In this document: positions 18,463-28,096 of the stretch, piece by piece | How the letters are laid out: the number at the start of each line of letters is the position of its first letter | Numbering within the stretch: the first letter of the stretch is position 1 | NCBI RefSeq assembly: GCF_013002705.1 | Contig: NZ_JABEND010000005.1 | Span: 124,001 to 188,000 of the forward strand | DNA: 64,000 nucleotides | Reading direction: 5' to 3' | Origin: Nakamurella aerolata | GTDB lineage: Bacteria > Actinomycetota > Actinomycetes > Mycobacteriales > Nakamurellaceae | Made by a program: the position numbers and the translations under genes | The notes under the pieces: generated by a model | What the model was told of the DNA's origin: nothing | The model's database searches: none | The model's input: the letters and a program-made list of their open reading frames with translations, nothing else

Positions 18463-18507
18463 GCGCCGTCAAGGCGAGCATCGAGCCGCACCACACCCCG
18501 CACGCAT

Positions 18508-18555
18508 CGGCGCGGAAGATCGTGCACCGTACTCGGTGCACGATCTTCCGCGCCG
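18508..18555. repeat. Palindromic element, copy 1 (possible terminator)
   Basis: A perfect 22-bp inverted repeat (arms 18508-18529 and 18534-18555) around the loop TACT. The core GCGGAAGATCGTGCACCG and its complement recur at 18947-18986. It sits just past the EmrB-type gene and lacks a T-run, so it may be a GC-rich intrinsic terminator or a REP-like element. Confidence 0.8.
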
Positions 18556-18605
18556 GCGCATGCTCGGGCGGAATGGGTCGGGGGCGGAACGGCTGGTAGG
18601 CAGCG

Positions 18606-18967
18606 TTGAATGGCGATGTGAGCGACGACGAGCGGACCACCAGCCCGCCGCGCCGCTCAGGCACGGTCTCGACGGGGCAGCTCGCCAAGGCGGCCGCGCC
18701 GCTGTGGCTCCACCAGTTGGTCGCCGCGATCGCCGCGCTGGTTTCGCACTCGCCGGGATTCGGCGAACCGCCGGGTCACTGGCGGCGTTCGCGCTGGCCT
18801 ACGGCGCGCTCAGTGTTGCCGCCTTCCCGATCGCCTCAGCACATGGGGTGATCGGGCTGTGGATCGCACTGGCGGCCGCCAACGCAGGGTTATGGATCGG
18901 TCAAACCCTGGTGTTGCATCGCTGGGCGCGCAGCCGGCGTCTCTCGGCGGAAGATCGTGCACCGTAG
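18606..18967 (+). pseudogene. Remnant of a MATE-like efflux gene
   Basis: Two pieces in different frames look like the ends of a multidrug/toxin extrusion protein. From about 18618 the text reads VSDDERTT...LAKAAAPLWLHQLVAAIAALV, like the first MATE helix. From about 18735 another frame reads AGFALAGIRRTAGSLAAFAL and two more hydrophobic segments (GVIGLWIALAAANAGLWIG), like the last helices. About 300 residues between are missing. The second piece ends at a TAG inside palindromic element copy 2. I read this as an internal deletion. The assignment rests on pattern only; it could instead be a small unrelated membrane ORF. Confidence 0.45.
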
Positions 18968-18986
18968 TCGGTGGACGATCTTCCGC
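18947..18986. repeat. Palindromic element, copy 2
   Basis: Arms 18947-18964 and 18969-18986 (18 bp, one mismatch) around TAGT. The left arm is identical to the core of copy 1; the right arm has one change. The stop codon of the MATE-like remnant lies in its loop. Confidence 0.8.
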
Positions 18987-19197
18987 GTTGAGGCAGCCAC
19001 CGGTGCCAGCCACGCCGTGACAGCCCACACCGTGCCCGCCATGTCCGCGGCTGCCACGTCCGCCCCTGCCGCCGACACAGTGCCCCGGACCGCTCCCGCC
19101 CGCCCGCACCGGATTCTCAGCCAATTGTCACCAGATCGGCAGGCAATGCTCTGGCCGGCAGCCGAACAGGCGCTCAGGCGTTGGTTTACTGGAAGTC

Positions 19198-20910
19198 ATG
19201 CAGCTGCGTTCGTTCCGCTCGTCCCGCCCCGGCTCCGCCTCGACAACAGCACCGCCCGCCCGGGCGGTCAACGGGCCAGGGCGGCGGCGGGCCGTGGCCG
19301 CGGTGGCGCTGAGCTCGACGGCACTGTTGCTGGCGGCGTGCTCGGGCGGCGGCGAGACCGTCATCACGGTGACCAGCGGGACGCAACAGGGAAACGCGCA
19401 ATCCGGCCAACAGCCGTCCTCGGTGGAGGTGTCGTCCGCGCCTCAAGCCTCCGGCGACACCGGCTCAGGACCGATCCTGTCGTCCACCGAGCCATCGGCA
19501 CCGGAGTCGTCGGCCCCGAGTTCGGCACCCGGCTCCTCGGCCGCGCCGTCAGCAGCGTCTTCGGCGTCTTCGGCGGCACCGAGCTCCAGCGCGCCCAGCT
19601 CGAACGCGGTGGCGAGCGGCCCGGTCACCCTGCTCGACCGCAACGGCGGCCCGCTGATGAGCAACCAGACGGTCGAGGTGATCTCGGTCGACCCGAGCAA
19701 GGTGACCGACAAGGCCGGCACCGCCGCCACCATGGCCAAAGTGCTGCAACCCATCGACTCCTCGTTCACCACCGCTTCGGTTCAGGAGCAGCTGTCCGGC
19801 ACCGCCCCCTTCACCCTGGTCAGCCTGCGCACCACCACCGCGGCCGACGCCATCAGAACGCTGAAGGCGCTGCCCGGCGTCACCTCCGCTGCGCAGCCGC
19901 GATTCGTCATCGACAACCCCGAGCTGGAGTCGCCGGTATTCACCCAGCTCACCGCGGCGGTCAACGATGGCACCGCCCTCGGCTCCGGCCGGGTGCGCAC
20001 CAGCATCGACTCCGGGATCCAACTCGCGGCACAAAAGGCGTTGCAGGACAGTAAGTATCCTGCCGCTATCGTGGCGATTCAGCCATCGACCGGCGGCATT
20101 CTCGCGGTCGCCCAGAACGCCAAGGCCAACGAACTCGGGCCGATCGCGCTGAACGGTCTCTACCCGCCGGGCTCCACCTTCAAGACCGTGACCGTCGCGG
20201 CCGCGCTGGCCGACGGCGACGTGACCGCCCAGACACCGCTGGCGTGCCCGGCCACCGCAAACCTCGAGGGCCGGCTCATCCCGAACGAGAACAAGTTCGC
20301 GCTCGGCACCGTGCCGCTCACCACCGCGTTCGCCCGGTCGTGCAACACCACCATCGCCGGTCTCGGGGTCAAGCTTCCGCCCGAGGCGATGTCCGACACG
20401 GCGAAGCAGTTCGGTCTGGGCGTCGACTACAACATCCCAGGTATCACCACCGTCACCGGCAAGGTGCCGGTGGCCAAGACCTCGTTCGAGCGGGTGGAGG
20501 AGGCCATCGGGCAGTGGCAGGTGGTGGCGTCACCGTTCGGCATGGCGCTGACCGGGGCCACCGTTGCCGCCGGCAAACTGCCGACGCCGACACTGGTTTC
20601 CGGCACCAAGACCGTCGCCGACCAGCAGCCCCCTGCGGTGTCCAGCTCGGTGATCAGCCAGCTCCAGACCATGTTCAAGGCGACGGTGTCCGACGGCACC
20701 GCCGAGGCACTGGCCGACATCGGCGGCGTCGGCGGCAAGACCGGCACCGCTCAGTACGGCGACGGCAGCACATCGCACGGCTGGTTCGTCGGCACCCAGA
20801 AGGACATGGCGTTCGCGGTGCTGTTGGTCGGCGGCGAGGCATCCAAGAACGCCGTCAGCACCGCCGGCGACTTCCTGCGCGGGGCGCAGCAGTACGTGCC
20901 GGGCAGCTGA
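19198..20910 (+). CDS. Penicillin-binding lipoprotein (transpeptidase)
   Basis: A 570-residue exported protein. A twin-arginine-free signal ends in the lipobox LAAC with Cys48, so it is probably lipid-anchored. A Ser/Ala/Pro-rich linker (about 70-140) follows, then an MecA/NTF2-like region, then a D,D-transpeptidase domain with all three motifs: STFK (327-330), SCN (382-384) and KTG (515-517). It should cross-link peptidoglycan and bind beta-lactams. Domain order and the lipobox recall mycobacterial PbpLipo (Rv2864c). No cell-division or elongation partner lies next to it. Confidence 0.88.
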   Translation: MQLRSFRSSRPGSASTTAPPARAVNGPGRRRAVAAVALSSTALLLAACSGGGETVITVTSGTQQGNAQSGQQPSSVEVSSAPQASGDTGSGPILSSTEPSAPESSAPSSAPGSSAAPSAASSASSAAPSSSAPSSNAVASGPVTLLDRNGGPLMSNQTVEVISVDPSKVTDKAGTAATMAKVLQPIDSSFTTASVQEQLSGTAPFTLVSLRTTTAADAIRTLKALPGVTSAAQPRFVIDNPELESPVFTQLTAAVNDGTALGSGRVRTSIDSGIQLAAQKALQDSKYPAAIVAIQPSTGGILAVAQNAKANELGPIALNGLYPPGSTFKTVTVAAALADGDVTAQTPLACPATANLEGRLIPNENKFALGTVPLTTAFARSCNTTIAGLGVKLPPEAMSDTAKQFGLGVDYNIPGITTVTGKVPVAKTSFERVEEAIGQWQVVASPFGMALTGATVAAGKLPTPTLVSGTKTVADQQPPAVSSSVISQLQTMFKATVSDGTAEALADIGGVGGKTGTAQYGDGSTSHGWFVGTQKDMAFAVLLVGGEASKNAVSTAGDFLRGAQQYVPGS

Positions 20911-20938
20911 TCCCAAAACAGCGCAGCAGCAACGGATT

Positions 20939-20962
20939 CCCCCGGGCCGGACGCGGCCGGGG
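20939..20962. terminator. Possible bidirectional terminator
   Basis: CCCCGGGCCG and CGGCCGGGG form a GC-rich stem with one bulged base around a 4-5-base loop, between the convergent transpeptidase and acyl-CoA dehydrogenase genes. There is no T-run, so support is moderate. Confidence 0.4.
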
Positions 20963-21012
20963 CCAGCATGTGGTCACCCGCAGGACGCGATCGCGCGCCC
21001 TCGGGTTGGCGT

Positions 21013-22221
21013 TCAGCGGAAAGCGTTCTGGCCGGTCAACGCCTGACCGAGGATCAGCGTGTGCATCTCAACGGTGCCCTCGTAGGTCAGCACCGACTCC
21101 AGGTTCGCGGCGTGCCGGATCACCGGGTACTCCAGCGAGATCCCGTTGGCGCCCAAGATGGTTCGGGCGGTGCGGGCGATCTGCAGCGCCTCCCGCACGT
21201 TGTTCAGCTTGCCGAGGCTCACCTGCTCGGTGGTGATCTCACCCGCGTCTTTCAGCCGGCCCAGGTGCACGGCCAACAGCATGCCCTTGACGTACTCGGC
21301 GAGCATGTCTGCCAGCTTGGCCTGGGTCAGCTGGAACCCACCGATCGGCTTGCCGAACTGCTCCCGCGACCGTGCATAGTCAAGGGCCGCGTGCAGGCTG
21401 CTGCGCGCCGATCCCATGGCGCCCCAGGCGATCCCGTACCGCGCTTCGGTCAGACAGGACAGTGGGCCGGCCAACCCGGTGGCTGCGGGGAGCACCGCGT
21501 CGGCCGGTAGCCGGACGTCCTGCAGCACCAGCTCTGCGGTGACGGAGGCACGCAGCGAGAGCTTGTGGGCAATTTCGCCTGCGGTGAATCCGGGGGTGCT
21601 GGCCGGGACCAGGAATCCTCGGATATCCCTTGGGCTGTCGGTGGTTTGCGCCCACACCACGGCGACGTCGGCGATGCTGCCGTTGGTGATCCACATCTTC
21701 GATCCGTTCAGCACCCAGTCGGCCTGCTCGCCCTGGCCGTCTCGGCGGGCACTGGTCTGCATGCCGGCCGGGTCGGATCCGTGGTCGGCCTCGGTGAGAC
21801 CAAAACAACCGATGGTCTCGCCGGTGGCCATGCCCGGCAGCCACTGCTGCTTCTGCTCTTCGCTGCCGAACCGCCAGATCGCGTACATGGCAAGCGATCC
21901 CTGCACCGACACCATCGATCGGATGCCGGAGTCGCAGGCCTCAAGCTCGCGGCAGGCGAGTCCGTAGTCGGTGGCCGGCAGGCCGGCACAACCGTAACCG
22001 GACAGGTGCATGCCGAGCAGGCCGAGCTCGCCGAACTGCCGCATCAACCCGCGCGGGTCGGGCAGCTCACCCGCCTCGAACCACAGCGGTACCTTCGGGG
22101 TGATCTCGGCATCGCACAACCTCCGTACCGCTGCGGCGATCTGCCGTTGCTCGGCGGTGAACAGCCCGTCCAGCGCGGCCAGCCGATCGGGGTCGACGCC
22201 GGTGCGCGGTCCCCGGCTCAC
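21013..22221 (-). CDS. gcdH: Glutaryl-CoA dehydrogenase-like acyl-CoA dehydrogenase
   Basis: A 402-residue flavoenzyme. FAD/substrate motifs are [14 protein letters not shown] and [12 protein letters not shown]; the C-terminal [19 protein letters not shown] closely follows the glutaryl-CoA dehydrogenase signature and places the catalytic base at Glu381. That enzyme oxidises and decarboxylates glutaryl-CoA to crotonyl-CoA in lysine and tryptophan breakdown. The GTG start at 22221 overlaps the der stop (GTGA), so it is the last gene of the cmk-plsC-der unit. Coupling a catabolic enzyme to a ribosome-biogenesis GTPase is unusual. A longer open frame upstream overlaps der and is not needed for the family length. 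Confidence 0.85.
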   Translation of the reverse strand: MSRGPRTGVDPDRLAALDGLFTAEQRQIAAAVRRLCDAEITPKVPLWFEAGELPDPRGLMRQFGELGLLGMHLSGYGCAGLPATDYGLACRELEACDSGIRSMVSVQGSLAMYAIWRFGSEEQKQQWLPGMATGETIGCFGLTEADHGSDPAGMQTSARRDGQGEQADWVLNGSKMWITNGSIADVAVVWAQTTDSPRDIRGFLVPASTPGFTAGEIAHKLSLRASVTAELVLQDVRLPADAVLPAATGLAGPLSCLTEARYGIAWGAMGSARSSLHAALDYARSREQFGKPIGGFQLTQAKLADMLAEYVKGMLLAVHLGRLKDAGEITTEQVSLGKLNNVREALQIARTARTILGANGISLEYPVIRHAANLESVLTYEGTVEMHTLILGQALTGQNAFR

Positions 22222-23711
22222 CGCCGACCCCGTGGTGCGCCTCGCTTTTCCCTGACGCGGACGTTGATCCGCACCGGCGATCCGGCGAACCCGAAGTCTT
22301 CGCGTAGCCGGCGCTCGATGAACCGGCGGTAGCCGGCCTCCAAGAATCCGGTGGTGAACAGCACGAAGGTGGGCGGCCGGTTGCTGGCCTGGGTCGCGAA
22401 CAGCACCCGCGGCTGCCGGCCACCGCGGACCGGCGGCGGCGTCGCCTGGATAAGTTCCTTGAGCCAGGTGTTGAGCTGCCCGGTCGGGATCCGTTTGTCC
22501 CACGACTCCAGGGCCCGGCGCAGCGCCGGCGCGAGCCGGTGCACCCCGCGCCCGGTCTGCGCGGAGATGTTGATCCGCTCGGCCCACGGCACCCGGTTGA
22601 GTTCACGTTCCAGCTCGGCGTCGGACTCGGCCCTGCGGTCGGCATCCACCAGATCGGCCTTGTTCAGCGCCACCACCAACGCGCGGCCGGAATCGGCCAC
22701 CATGGAGATCACCCGCTGGTCCTGCTCGGTGAGCGGCTCGGACGAGTCGATCAACACGATCGCCACCTCGGCGGCCTCCAACGCCGCCTGGGTCCGCAGC
22801 GAGGCGTAGAACTCCATGCCCCGCGCGGTTTTCACGCGCTTCCGCAGCCCCGCGGTGTCGACGAACCGCCAGATCTCGCCGTCAAGGTCGACCAGCGAAT
22901 CGACCGGGTCGACGGTGGTACCGGCCACCGAATCGACCACCGCAATGGTGTCCTTGGACAGCTTGTTCAACAGCGACGACTTTCCGACGTTGGGTTTACC
23001 GACCAGCGCGACGCGGCGCGGGCCGGACACCGCACCGAACTGCTCCACCGGCGCGGTGGGCAGCTTGTCCAGCACGATGTCGAGCAGATCCCCTGAGCCA
23101 CGCCCGTGCAGCGCCGAGACCCCGATCGGCTCGCCGAGGCCGAGGCTCCACAGCTCGGCCATGTCGGCCTCGGCGCGCTCGTCATCGACCTTGTTCGCCA
23201 CCAGGATCACCGGCTTCTTCGACCGCCGCAGCACCCTGGCGATGGCCTCGTCCGTACTGGTGGCGCCGACCGATGCATCCACCACCAGCACCACGACGTC
23301 GGTGGCCGACATGGCCCGTTCGGCCTGCGCCGCAACGGCTTTCTGCAGTCCCTGGGCGTCCGGTTCCCAGCCGCCGGAGTCCACAACGGTGAACCGGCGG
23401 CCGCGCCACAGCCCGTCGTAGTTGACCACGTCACGGGTGACGCCGGGGATGTCCTGCACCACTGCTTCGCGGCGGCCGATGATCCGGTTCACCAGCGTCG
23501 ACTTGCCAACGTTCGGGCGGCCCACCACGCCGACCGTAGGGACGTACGTGCCTTCACCATCGTCCGCGGCCGCGCCGGCGTCCTCGGCGGTCGCGTCTTC
23601 CCAGCCGGTGAAATCACTCTCGTCCGACCAGCTGCCGTCGGCGAACTGCGGGTCGGCCGGGGAACCCGACTCGGTGCCGGCGGGGTGGCCCGGTGTCGAA
23701 ACGTCCGTCAT
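22218..23711 (-). CDS. der: Ribosome-biogenesis GTPase Der (EngA)
   Basis: A 497-residue protein with two tandem GTPase domains. The P-loops are GRPNVGKS (64-71) and GKPNVGKS (238-245); NKVD and NKAD supply the G4 motifs. A KH-like domain closes it with [21 protein letters not shown]. Der acts in 50S subunit maturation. The first 55 residues are an acidic, disordered actinobacterial-type extension. It overlaps plsC by ATGA at its start and gcdH at its stop. Confidence 0.95.
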   Translation of the reverse strand: MTDVSTPGHPAGTESGSPADPQFADGSWSDESDFTGWEDATAEDAGAAADDGEGTYVPTVGVVGRPNVGKSTLVNRIIGRREAVVQDIPGVTRDVVNYDGLWRGRRFTVVDSGGWEPDAQGLQKAVAAQAERAMSATDVVVLVVDASVGATSTDEAIARVLRRSKKPVILVANKVDDERAEADMAELWSLGLGEPIGVSALHGRGSGDLLDIVLDKLPTAPVEQFGAVSGPRRVALVGKPNVGKSSLLNKLSKDTIAVVDSVAGTTVDPVDSLVDLDGEIWRFVDTAGLRKRVKTARGMEFYASLRTQAALEAAEVAIVLIDSSEPLTEQDQRVISMVADSGRALVVALNKADLVDADRRAESDAELERELNRVPWAERINISAQTGRGVHRLAPALRRALESWDKRIPTGQLNTWLKELIQATPPPVRGGRQPRVLFATQASNRPPTFVLFTTGFLEAGYRRFIERRLREDFGFAGSPVRINVRVREKRGAPRGRR

Positions 23712-24493
23712 GACAAGCCTTTCTGCAACTGCTGATCCAGTTCGCCGACCAGTGCCACCAGCCGCTGCTGGATCTCGGCGGTCGCGGCGTCGACCGCCTT
23801 CTTGCCGCGCAGCTGCTCGGGTCCACTGTTCACCGTGAACGGTTCACCGCACCACAGGTAGACCTTGGGTCGCAGCCGCCGACGCCACTTGCTGCGGCCG
23901 GCAGGGCGGGCCGTGCCGCGGATGGCCACCGGCTGCACCCTGGCACCGGAGCGCACCGCGAGCCAACCGGCCCCGGAAAAGACGTTGGCCACCAACCCGT
24001 CTCCCCTGGTGCCCTCCGGGAAGATGCCGACGCAACCACCGCGCTTGAGCTGGTCGAGTGCGTCCAGCATCGGTCGCCGGTCGGGCACCCCGCGCTTGAT
24101 CGCGTACTGGCCGACAGCGGTCAGCAACCAGCCGAGCGGACCGCGCACCGCCTCGGCCTTGATCAGGAACGAGATCCGCCGCGGCAACAGCCCGAAAAGC
24201 ACGGCACCGTCGACATAGTTGGTGTGGTTGGCGACGAACACCAGCGGCTCGTCGGCCGGGATGCGATCGGTGTGCAGCAACCGGGGGCGGTAGAAGCTGT
24301 TCCACAAGGTGATGCCGATGCGGCGGCCGTTGTCCATCCCAAGGCCGGTGGCACCGGCGGGCGCGGCGTCGCGCTGGCCCGGCAGGTTGAAGAACCGCCC
24401 CGACCTGCGCTGCCGGGCCGGACCGGAACCCGATGCTGATGACGGTGCGCCCGGCTGCGGCGATCGGCCGGGCTCAGTGGGCGTGTCCGTCAT
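23708..24493 (-). CDS. 1-acyl-sn-glycerol-3-phosphate acyltransferase (PlsC-like)
   Basis: A 261-residue acyltransferase with the HX4D catalytic motif NHTNYVD (His90, Asp95) and the phosphate-binding FPEGTR (158-163). It should transfer an acyl group to lysophosphatidate or a similar acceptor at the inner membrane face. A 40-residue Gly/Ser/Pro-rich N-terminus precedes the domain. It overlaps cmk by ATGA and der by ATGA; cmk, a plsC-type gene and der form a common actinobacterial unit. Confidence 0.88.
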   Translation of the reverse strand: MTDTPTEPGRSPQPGAPSSASGSGPARQRRSGRFFNLPGQRDAAPAGATGLGMDNGRRIGITLWNSFYRPRLLHTDRIPADEPLVFVANHTNYVDGAVLFGLLPRRISFLIKAEAVRGPLGWLLTAVGQYAIKRGVPDRRPMLDALDQLKRGGCVGIFPEGTRGDGLVANVFSGAGWLAVRSGARVQPVAIRGTARPAGRSKWRRRLRPKVYLWCGEPFTVNSGPEQLRGKKAVDAATAEIQQRLVALVGELDQQLQKGLS

Positions 24494-25320
24494 CTGACCT
24501 GCTCCGGTCCGCCGGTCAGGTCGCCGGTGTCGATCGTGCGGCCGGTGGCGTCGGCACGGATCCCGCGTGCCGCAGCAAGTTCCAGCAAATGTTCGACCAC
24601 TTCCTGGATCGTCATCGTCGAGGTGTCGACGTGCACGGCGTCGGCGGCCGCGCGCAGCGGGGAGGTGTCGCGGCTGGAATCCACCCGGTCGCGACGGTCG
24701 AGGTCGGCCTGCACCGCGGCCAGGCCGTCCGGCTGTATCGATCCGGGTAGCGCTGAATCCGTTGCGTCGCCTGACGTCTGCTCGGCATGCCGGCGCCTGG
24801 CGCGCTCGGCCGCGTCGGCGGTGAGGTAGATCTTCAGCTGGGCGTCCGGGGCGATCACGGTTCCGATGTCCCTGCCCTCCACCACCATCCGCCCGGAATG
24901 CGCCAGTTGCTGCTGCCGGTCGAGCAGCCAGTGCCGCACCGCGGGGTTCGCCGACACCGGCGTCACAGCCGTTGTCGCCGCCCGCTCCCGGATCTCACCG
25001 GTGACATCGACGGTTCCGCTGGAACCGTTGCCCGGCAGCACCGTGGTGAGCAGATGCCGCTGCTGCTGGGGATCGGTCGGGGTGTCGAGCTGCACGAAGG
25101 GCAGGTGGTCCGCCACCGCCACCCGATCGTCCGGGTCGACGTCGGCGCGAAGCATGGCAACGGCGACAATCCGGTACATGGCACCAGTGTCGAGATAGCC
25201 GGCGCCGAGTCGGGTCGCCAAAGTCCGTGCAACGGTAGACTTTCCGGTGCCGGAGGGTCCGTCGATGGCGATCACGAAGGAGCTGAGGGTGGCGCGCACG
25301 GCGCCGGTGGCGGCGTCCAT
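24490..25320 (-). CDS. cmk: Cytidylate kinase
   Basis: A 276-residue P-loop kinase that phosphorylates CMP and dCMP. The Walker A element is GPSGTGKST (21-29), YLDTGAMYR binds the nucleotide, VVEGRDIGTVIAPDA is the NMP-binding signature and RRDRVDSSRDTSPL is the cmk-specific region. It is somewhat longer than the usual 220-230 residues because of a short N-terminus and C-terminal tail. The ATG follows directly on the rluB TAG stop (TAGATG). Confidence 0.93.
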   Translation of the reverse strand: MDAATGAVRATLSSFVIAIDGPSGTGKSTVARTLATRLGAGYLDTGAMYRIVAVAMLRADVDPDDRVAVADHLPFVQLDTPTDPQQQRHLLTTVLPGNGSSGTVDVTGEIRERAATTAVTPVSANPAVRHWLLDRQQQLAHSGRMVVEGRDIGTVIAPDAQLKIYLTADAAERARRRHAEQTSGDATDSALPGSIQPDGLAAVQADLDRRDRVDSSRDTSPLRAAADAVHVDTSTMTIQEVVEHLLELAAARGIRADATGRTIDTGDLTGGPEQVR

Positions 25321-26118
25321 CTACAGCCCGACCGCCTTGTACAGCAACGACACTTCCACCGGGTTGAGCTTGCGCAACGTGCCCGGCCGCTGATGCCCCA
25401 GCTGCACCTCACCGATCTGGGTACGCACCAACCGCGACACCGGATGGTCCACCGCCGCCAGCATCCGGCGGACGATGTGCTTGCGCCCCTCGTGCAGCAC
25501 CACCCGCACCACGGCCCGGCCGCCGTGCACGTCAACCACCTCGAAATCGTCGACCGCGACGCGGCCGTCGTCCAGCTCGACGCCACGCCCCAGCCGACGC
25601 CCGAGGTCGCGCGGCACCGGCCCCGGAATCTCCGCCATGTACGTCTTCGGCACCCCGAACGACGGGTGGGTGAGCCGATGCGCAAGCTCACCATCGTTGG
25701 TGAGCAACAACAATCCCTCTGAATCCATGTCGAGCCGGCCGACGTGGAACAGCCGCTCGGAGACCCGCCAGTCCTCCAGCAGATCACCGATGTGCGGGCG
25801 GCCCTGCTCGTCCGACATCGTCGACAGCATGCCCGGCGGTTTGTTCAACGCCAGGTACAGCTGGTCGGTGCGGGTGCCGATCCGTTCGCCGTCAACGTGA
25901 ACCACGGCATTCTCCGGATCGATGCGCATGCCCATCTCGGTGACGACGATGCCGTCAACGGTGACCCGGCCGTCCCGAATCATCTCCTCGGCCTTGCGCC
26001 GCGACGCAACTCCGGCGGCCGCCAGCACCTTCTGCAGTCGCACCCCCTCGGCGCGCTCGTCGTCGGAAAACTCCGGCGGCGTCGTACCTTTCGCGGGATG
26101 ACGAAACCGATCGCTCAC
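25321..26118 (-). CDS. rluB: Ribosomal large-subunit pseudouridine synthase (RluB-type)
   Basis: A 265-residue RsuA-family enzyme. An S4 RNA-binding domain (RLQKVLAAAGVASRRKAEEM, about 27-75) precedes the catalytic domain with GRLDMDSEGLLLLTNDG, in which Asp130 is the catalytic aspartate. It isomerises a uridine in 23S rRNA. The GTG start at 26118 gives the family length. It lies between scpB and cmk, the conserved actinobacterial position, but is separated from scpB by a 248-base gap holding a tandem duplication. Confidence 0.92.
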   Translation of the reverse strand: MSDRFRHPAKGTTPPEFSDDERAEGVRLQKVLAAAGVASRRKAEEMIRDGRVTVDGIVVTEMGMRIDPENAVVHVDGERIGTRTDQLYLALNKPPGMLSTMSDEQGRPHIGDLLEDWRVSERLFHVGRLDMDSEGLLLLTNDGELAHRLTHPSFGVPKTYMAEIPGPVPRDLGRRLGRGVELDDGRVAVDDFEVVDVHGGRAVVRVVLHEGRKHIVRRMLAAVDHPVSRLVRTQIGEVQLGHQRPGTLRKLNPVEVSLLYKAVGL

Positions 26119-26170
26119 TGTTCCCGACCGTTCATCTCGCGCTCGCTGCGCTGAATTGCTCGCTGTCGCG

Positions 26171-26370
26171 CTCGCTGTCGCCTCACGGTGCCCGATCGTT
26201 CGGCTCCGCGCTCGCTGCGGGCCGGATCGACGCTCCTTCGTCGCGTCACGCCGTTGCCTCCGCTCGCTGTCGCCTCACGGTGCCCGATCGTTCGGCTCCG
26301 CGCTCGCTGCGGGCCGGGTCGACGCTCCTTCGTCGCGTCACGCCGTTGCCTCCGCTCGCCGTCGCCTCAC
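26171..26370. repeat. 92-bp tandem duplication between scpB and rluB
   Basis: Unit 26171-26262 is repeated at 26263-26354 with a single difference (A/G in GCCGGATCGAC versus GCCGGGTCGAC), and the first 16 bases recur at 26355-26370. Short CTCGCTG/GCGAGC-type words are scattered through it. It lies inside a minus-strand operon that is otherwise tightly packed. No protein is recognisable in the repeated open frames. Confidence 0.9.
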
Positions 26371-27113
26371 AGCTCACCTCGCACTTCGTCGATCGCGTCG
26401 ATATCCGGCAACAGCGGACCGAGCTCGGGCAACTCGTCCAGCGAGCCGAGCCCCAGCCGCTCCAAGAACAGCTCGGTGGTGCGGTACAGCGTTGCGCCGG
26501 TCCCCGGCGGGTCGCCGTCGGTGCCGGCCTCCTGGATCAGGCCGCGGGCGACCAGGGTGCGCATCACGCCGTCCACGTTGACGCCGCGGACGGCGGCGAT
26601 ACGAGCGCGGTTCACCGGCTGCCGGTAGGCGATCACCGCGAGGGTCTCCATCGCGGCCCTGGACAGCCGAGACTGCTGACCGTCCAACACGAATCGTTCG
26701 ACCACGGCCGCGTAGCGGTCGCGGGTGTAGAACCGCCAGCCCCCGCCGATCTCACGCAGATCGATGCCGGAGCGGGCCTCGGCCAGCCGGCCGGCCATCG
26801 CGATCAGCTCACTGCGCACCGTGTCGATGCCGTGACCGACGGCGGCGGCGAGTTGCTGCTCCGTCACCGGGCTGTCCACCACCAACAGCACCGCCTCCAG
26901 CGCCCCGGCCAAGTCGTCGGTATCGACGGCGCCGAGAGCCACCGCACCCGGCACGGCCGGCAGCTCCTCGACAGTCGCCGGCTCTGTTCCGTCTTCGGCG
27001 CCCGCGCCGGTGCGGTCTTCGTCGTCCGGGCCCGTCAGCACCTCGCGGAGATCCACCGCATCGGCCCCTGGCGCCGCTGCGTCCCCGGGTCCGGGCTGCT
27101 CCGGCCCGCTCAC
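26367..27113 (-). CDS. scpB: Segregation and condensation protein ScpB
   Basis: A 248-residue protein with the two winged-helix modules of ScpB: GALEAVLLVVDSPVTEQQLA at the first and LSRAAMETLAVIAYRQPVNR plus IAAVRGVNVDGVMRTLVARG at the second. It pairs with ScpA and SMC to compact and segregate the chromosome. An acidic N-terminal tail of about 65 residues and a short acidic C-terminus flank the domains. The GTG start overlaps the scpA stop by GTGA. Confidence 0.93.
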   Translation of the reverse strand: MSGPEQPGPGDAAAPGADAVDLREVLTGPDDEDRTGAGAEDGTEPATVEELPAVPGAVALGAVDTDDLAGALEAVLLVVDSPVTEQQLAAAVGHGIDTVRSELIAMAGRLAEARSGIDLREIGGGWRFYTRDRYAAVVERFVLDGQQSRLSRAAMETLAVIAYRQPVNRARIAAVRGVNVDGVMRTLVARGLIQEAGTDGDPPGTGATLYRTTELFLERLGLGSLDELPELGPLLPDIDAIDEVRGEL

Positions 27114-28096
27114 TCGTACTCCTCGTCGGTGACGATGCCGCCGGCGCCGACAGCGCCGGGCTCGGTGTCCGCCTCGGTACTGCCGGTCCAGCGGATCGTC
27201 AACTCCCCCAACGGTTCCGGCTGGTCGAACAGCACAACGGCCTCGCGGAACAGGTTCAGCAGCCCGAGAAAGCGGGCCACCACCTCGAGGGTCCGCTCAC
27301 AACCGCTGACCAACTCGGCGAAGGTCGCGGTGCCGCGGTCGGCGAGCATCAGCCTGATGGTCTGGGTCTGCTCGGCGACGGACACCGGTGAGGCGTGAAT
27401 ATGTTCCAGCGACACCGTCGGCGGTGGTTTCGGCCGGAACACACTGGCGGCCAGTTCGGCGAACCCGGCTCCGTCCAACCCGAGCTGCACCTCAGGCAGC
27501 AGGCCGAGGTAGCGATCCTCCAGCGTCACCGCGCGCGGATAGCGGCGCAGCGCACCGGCTTCCAGCTCGCGGAACAGGGTCGCCACCTGCTGGTACGCGC
27601 GGTAGGCCAGCAGCCGGGCGAACAGCAGGTCGCGCGCCTCCAGCAGCGCCAGATCGTCCGGGTTCTCGATGTCGGCATCCGGCAGCAGCCGCGCCGCCTT
27701 CAGATCGAGCAAGGTGGCGGCCACCACCAGAAACTCGGTGACCTGCTCCAGGTCCCAGTCCTCGCCCATTGCGTTGATGTAGGCGAGGAACTCGTCGGTC
27801 ACCACGTGCAGGGCGACCTCGGTGACGTCCAGCTGATGCTGGCTGATCAGCTGCAGCAACAGGTCGAACGGACCCTCGAAGTTGTCCAGCCGCAGCTCGA
27901 AGCGCCGGCGTCCACCCCCCGGCCCCGCACCGGCACCCGCCCCTGCGCCGATACCGGCGGAATCGGTTGGCACATCGGCGATTTGCTCGCCGGCGTCGTG
28001 CTCGAGACTGGCCCGATCGACAGCTGCAGCACCGTCCGCGGCCGCCGGTCCGATCTGGTCCGCGGGTCGGGCCGGCAGCGTGTCGACGCCGGTCAT
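27110..28096 (-). CDS. scpA: Segregation and condensation protein ScpA
   Basis: A 328-residue kleisin of the SMC complex. The core begins FELRLDNFEGPFDLLLQLI and contains TEFLVVAATLLDLKAARLLP; the C-terminal winged helix includes FLGLLNLFREAVVLFDQ. The first 65 residues are Ala/Gly-rich and probably disordered. It overlaps parA by ATGA and scpB by GTGA, so the three form one translationally coupled unit. Confidence 0.94.
   Translation of the reverse strand: MTGVDTLPARPADQIGPAAADGAAAVDRASLEHDAGEQIADVPTDSAGIGAGAGAGAGPGGGRRRFELRLDNFEGPFDLLLQLISQHQLDVTEVALHVVTDEFLAYINAMGEDWDLEQVTEFLVVAATLLDLKAARLLPDADIENPDDLALLEARDLLFARLLAYRAYQQVATLFRELEAGALRRYPRAVTLEDRYLGLLPEVQLGLDGAGFAELAASVFRPKPPPTVSLEHIHASPVSVAEQTQTIRLMLADRGTATFAELVSGCERTLEVVARFLGLLNLFREAVVLFDQPEPLGELTIRWTGSTEADTEPGAVGAGGIVTDEEYE

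Noticed and set aside
26156-26628. Plus-strand open frames across the 92-bp repeats
   Set aside because: They repeat the same Arg-rich peptide because of the duplication and run into scpB antisense; no ribosome site.
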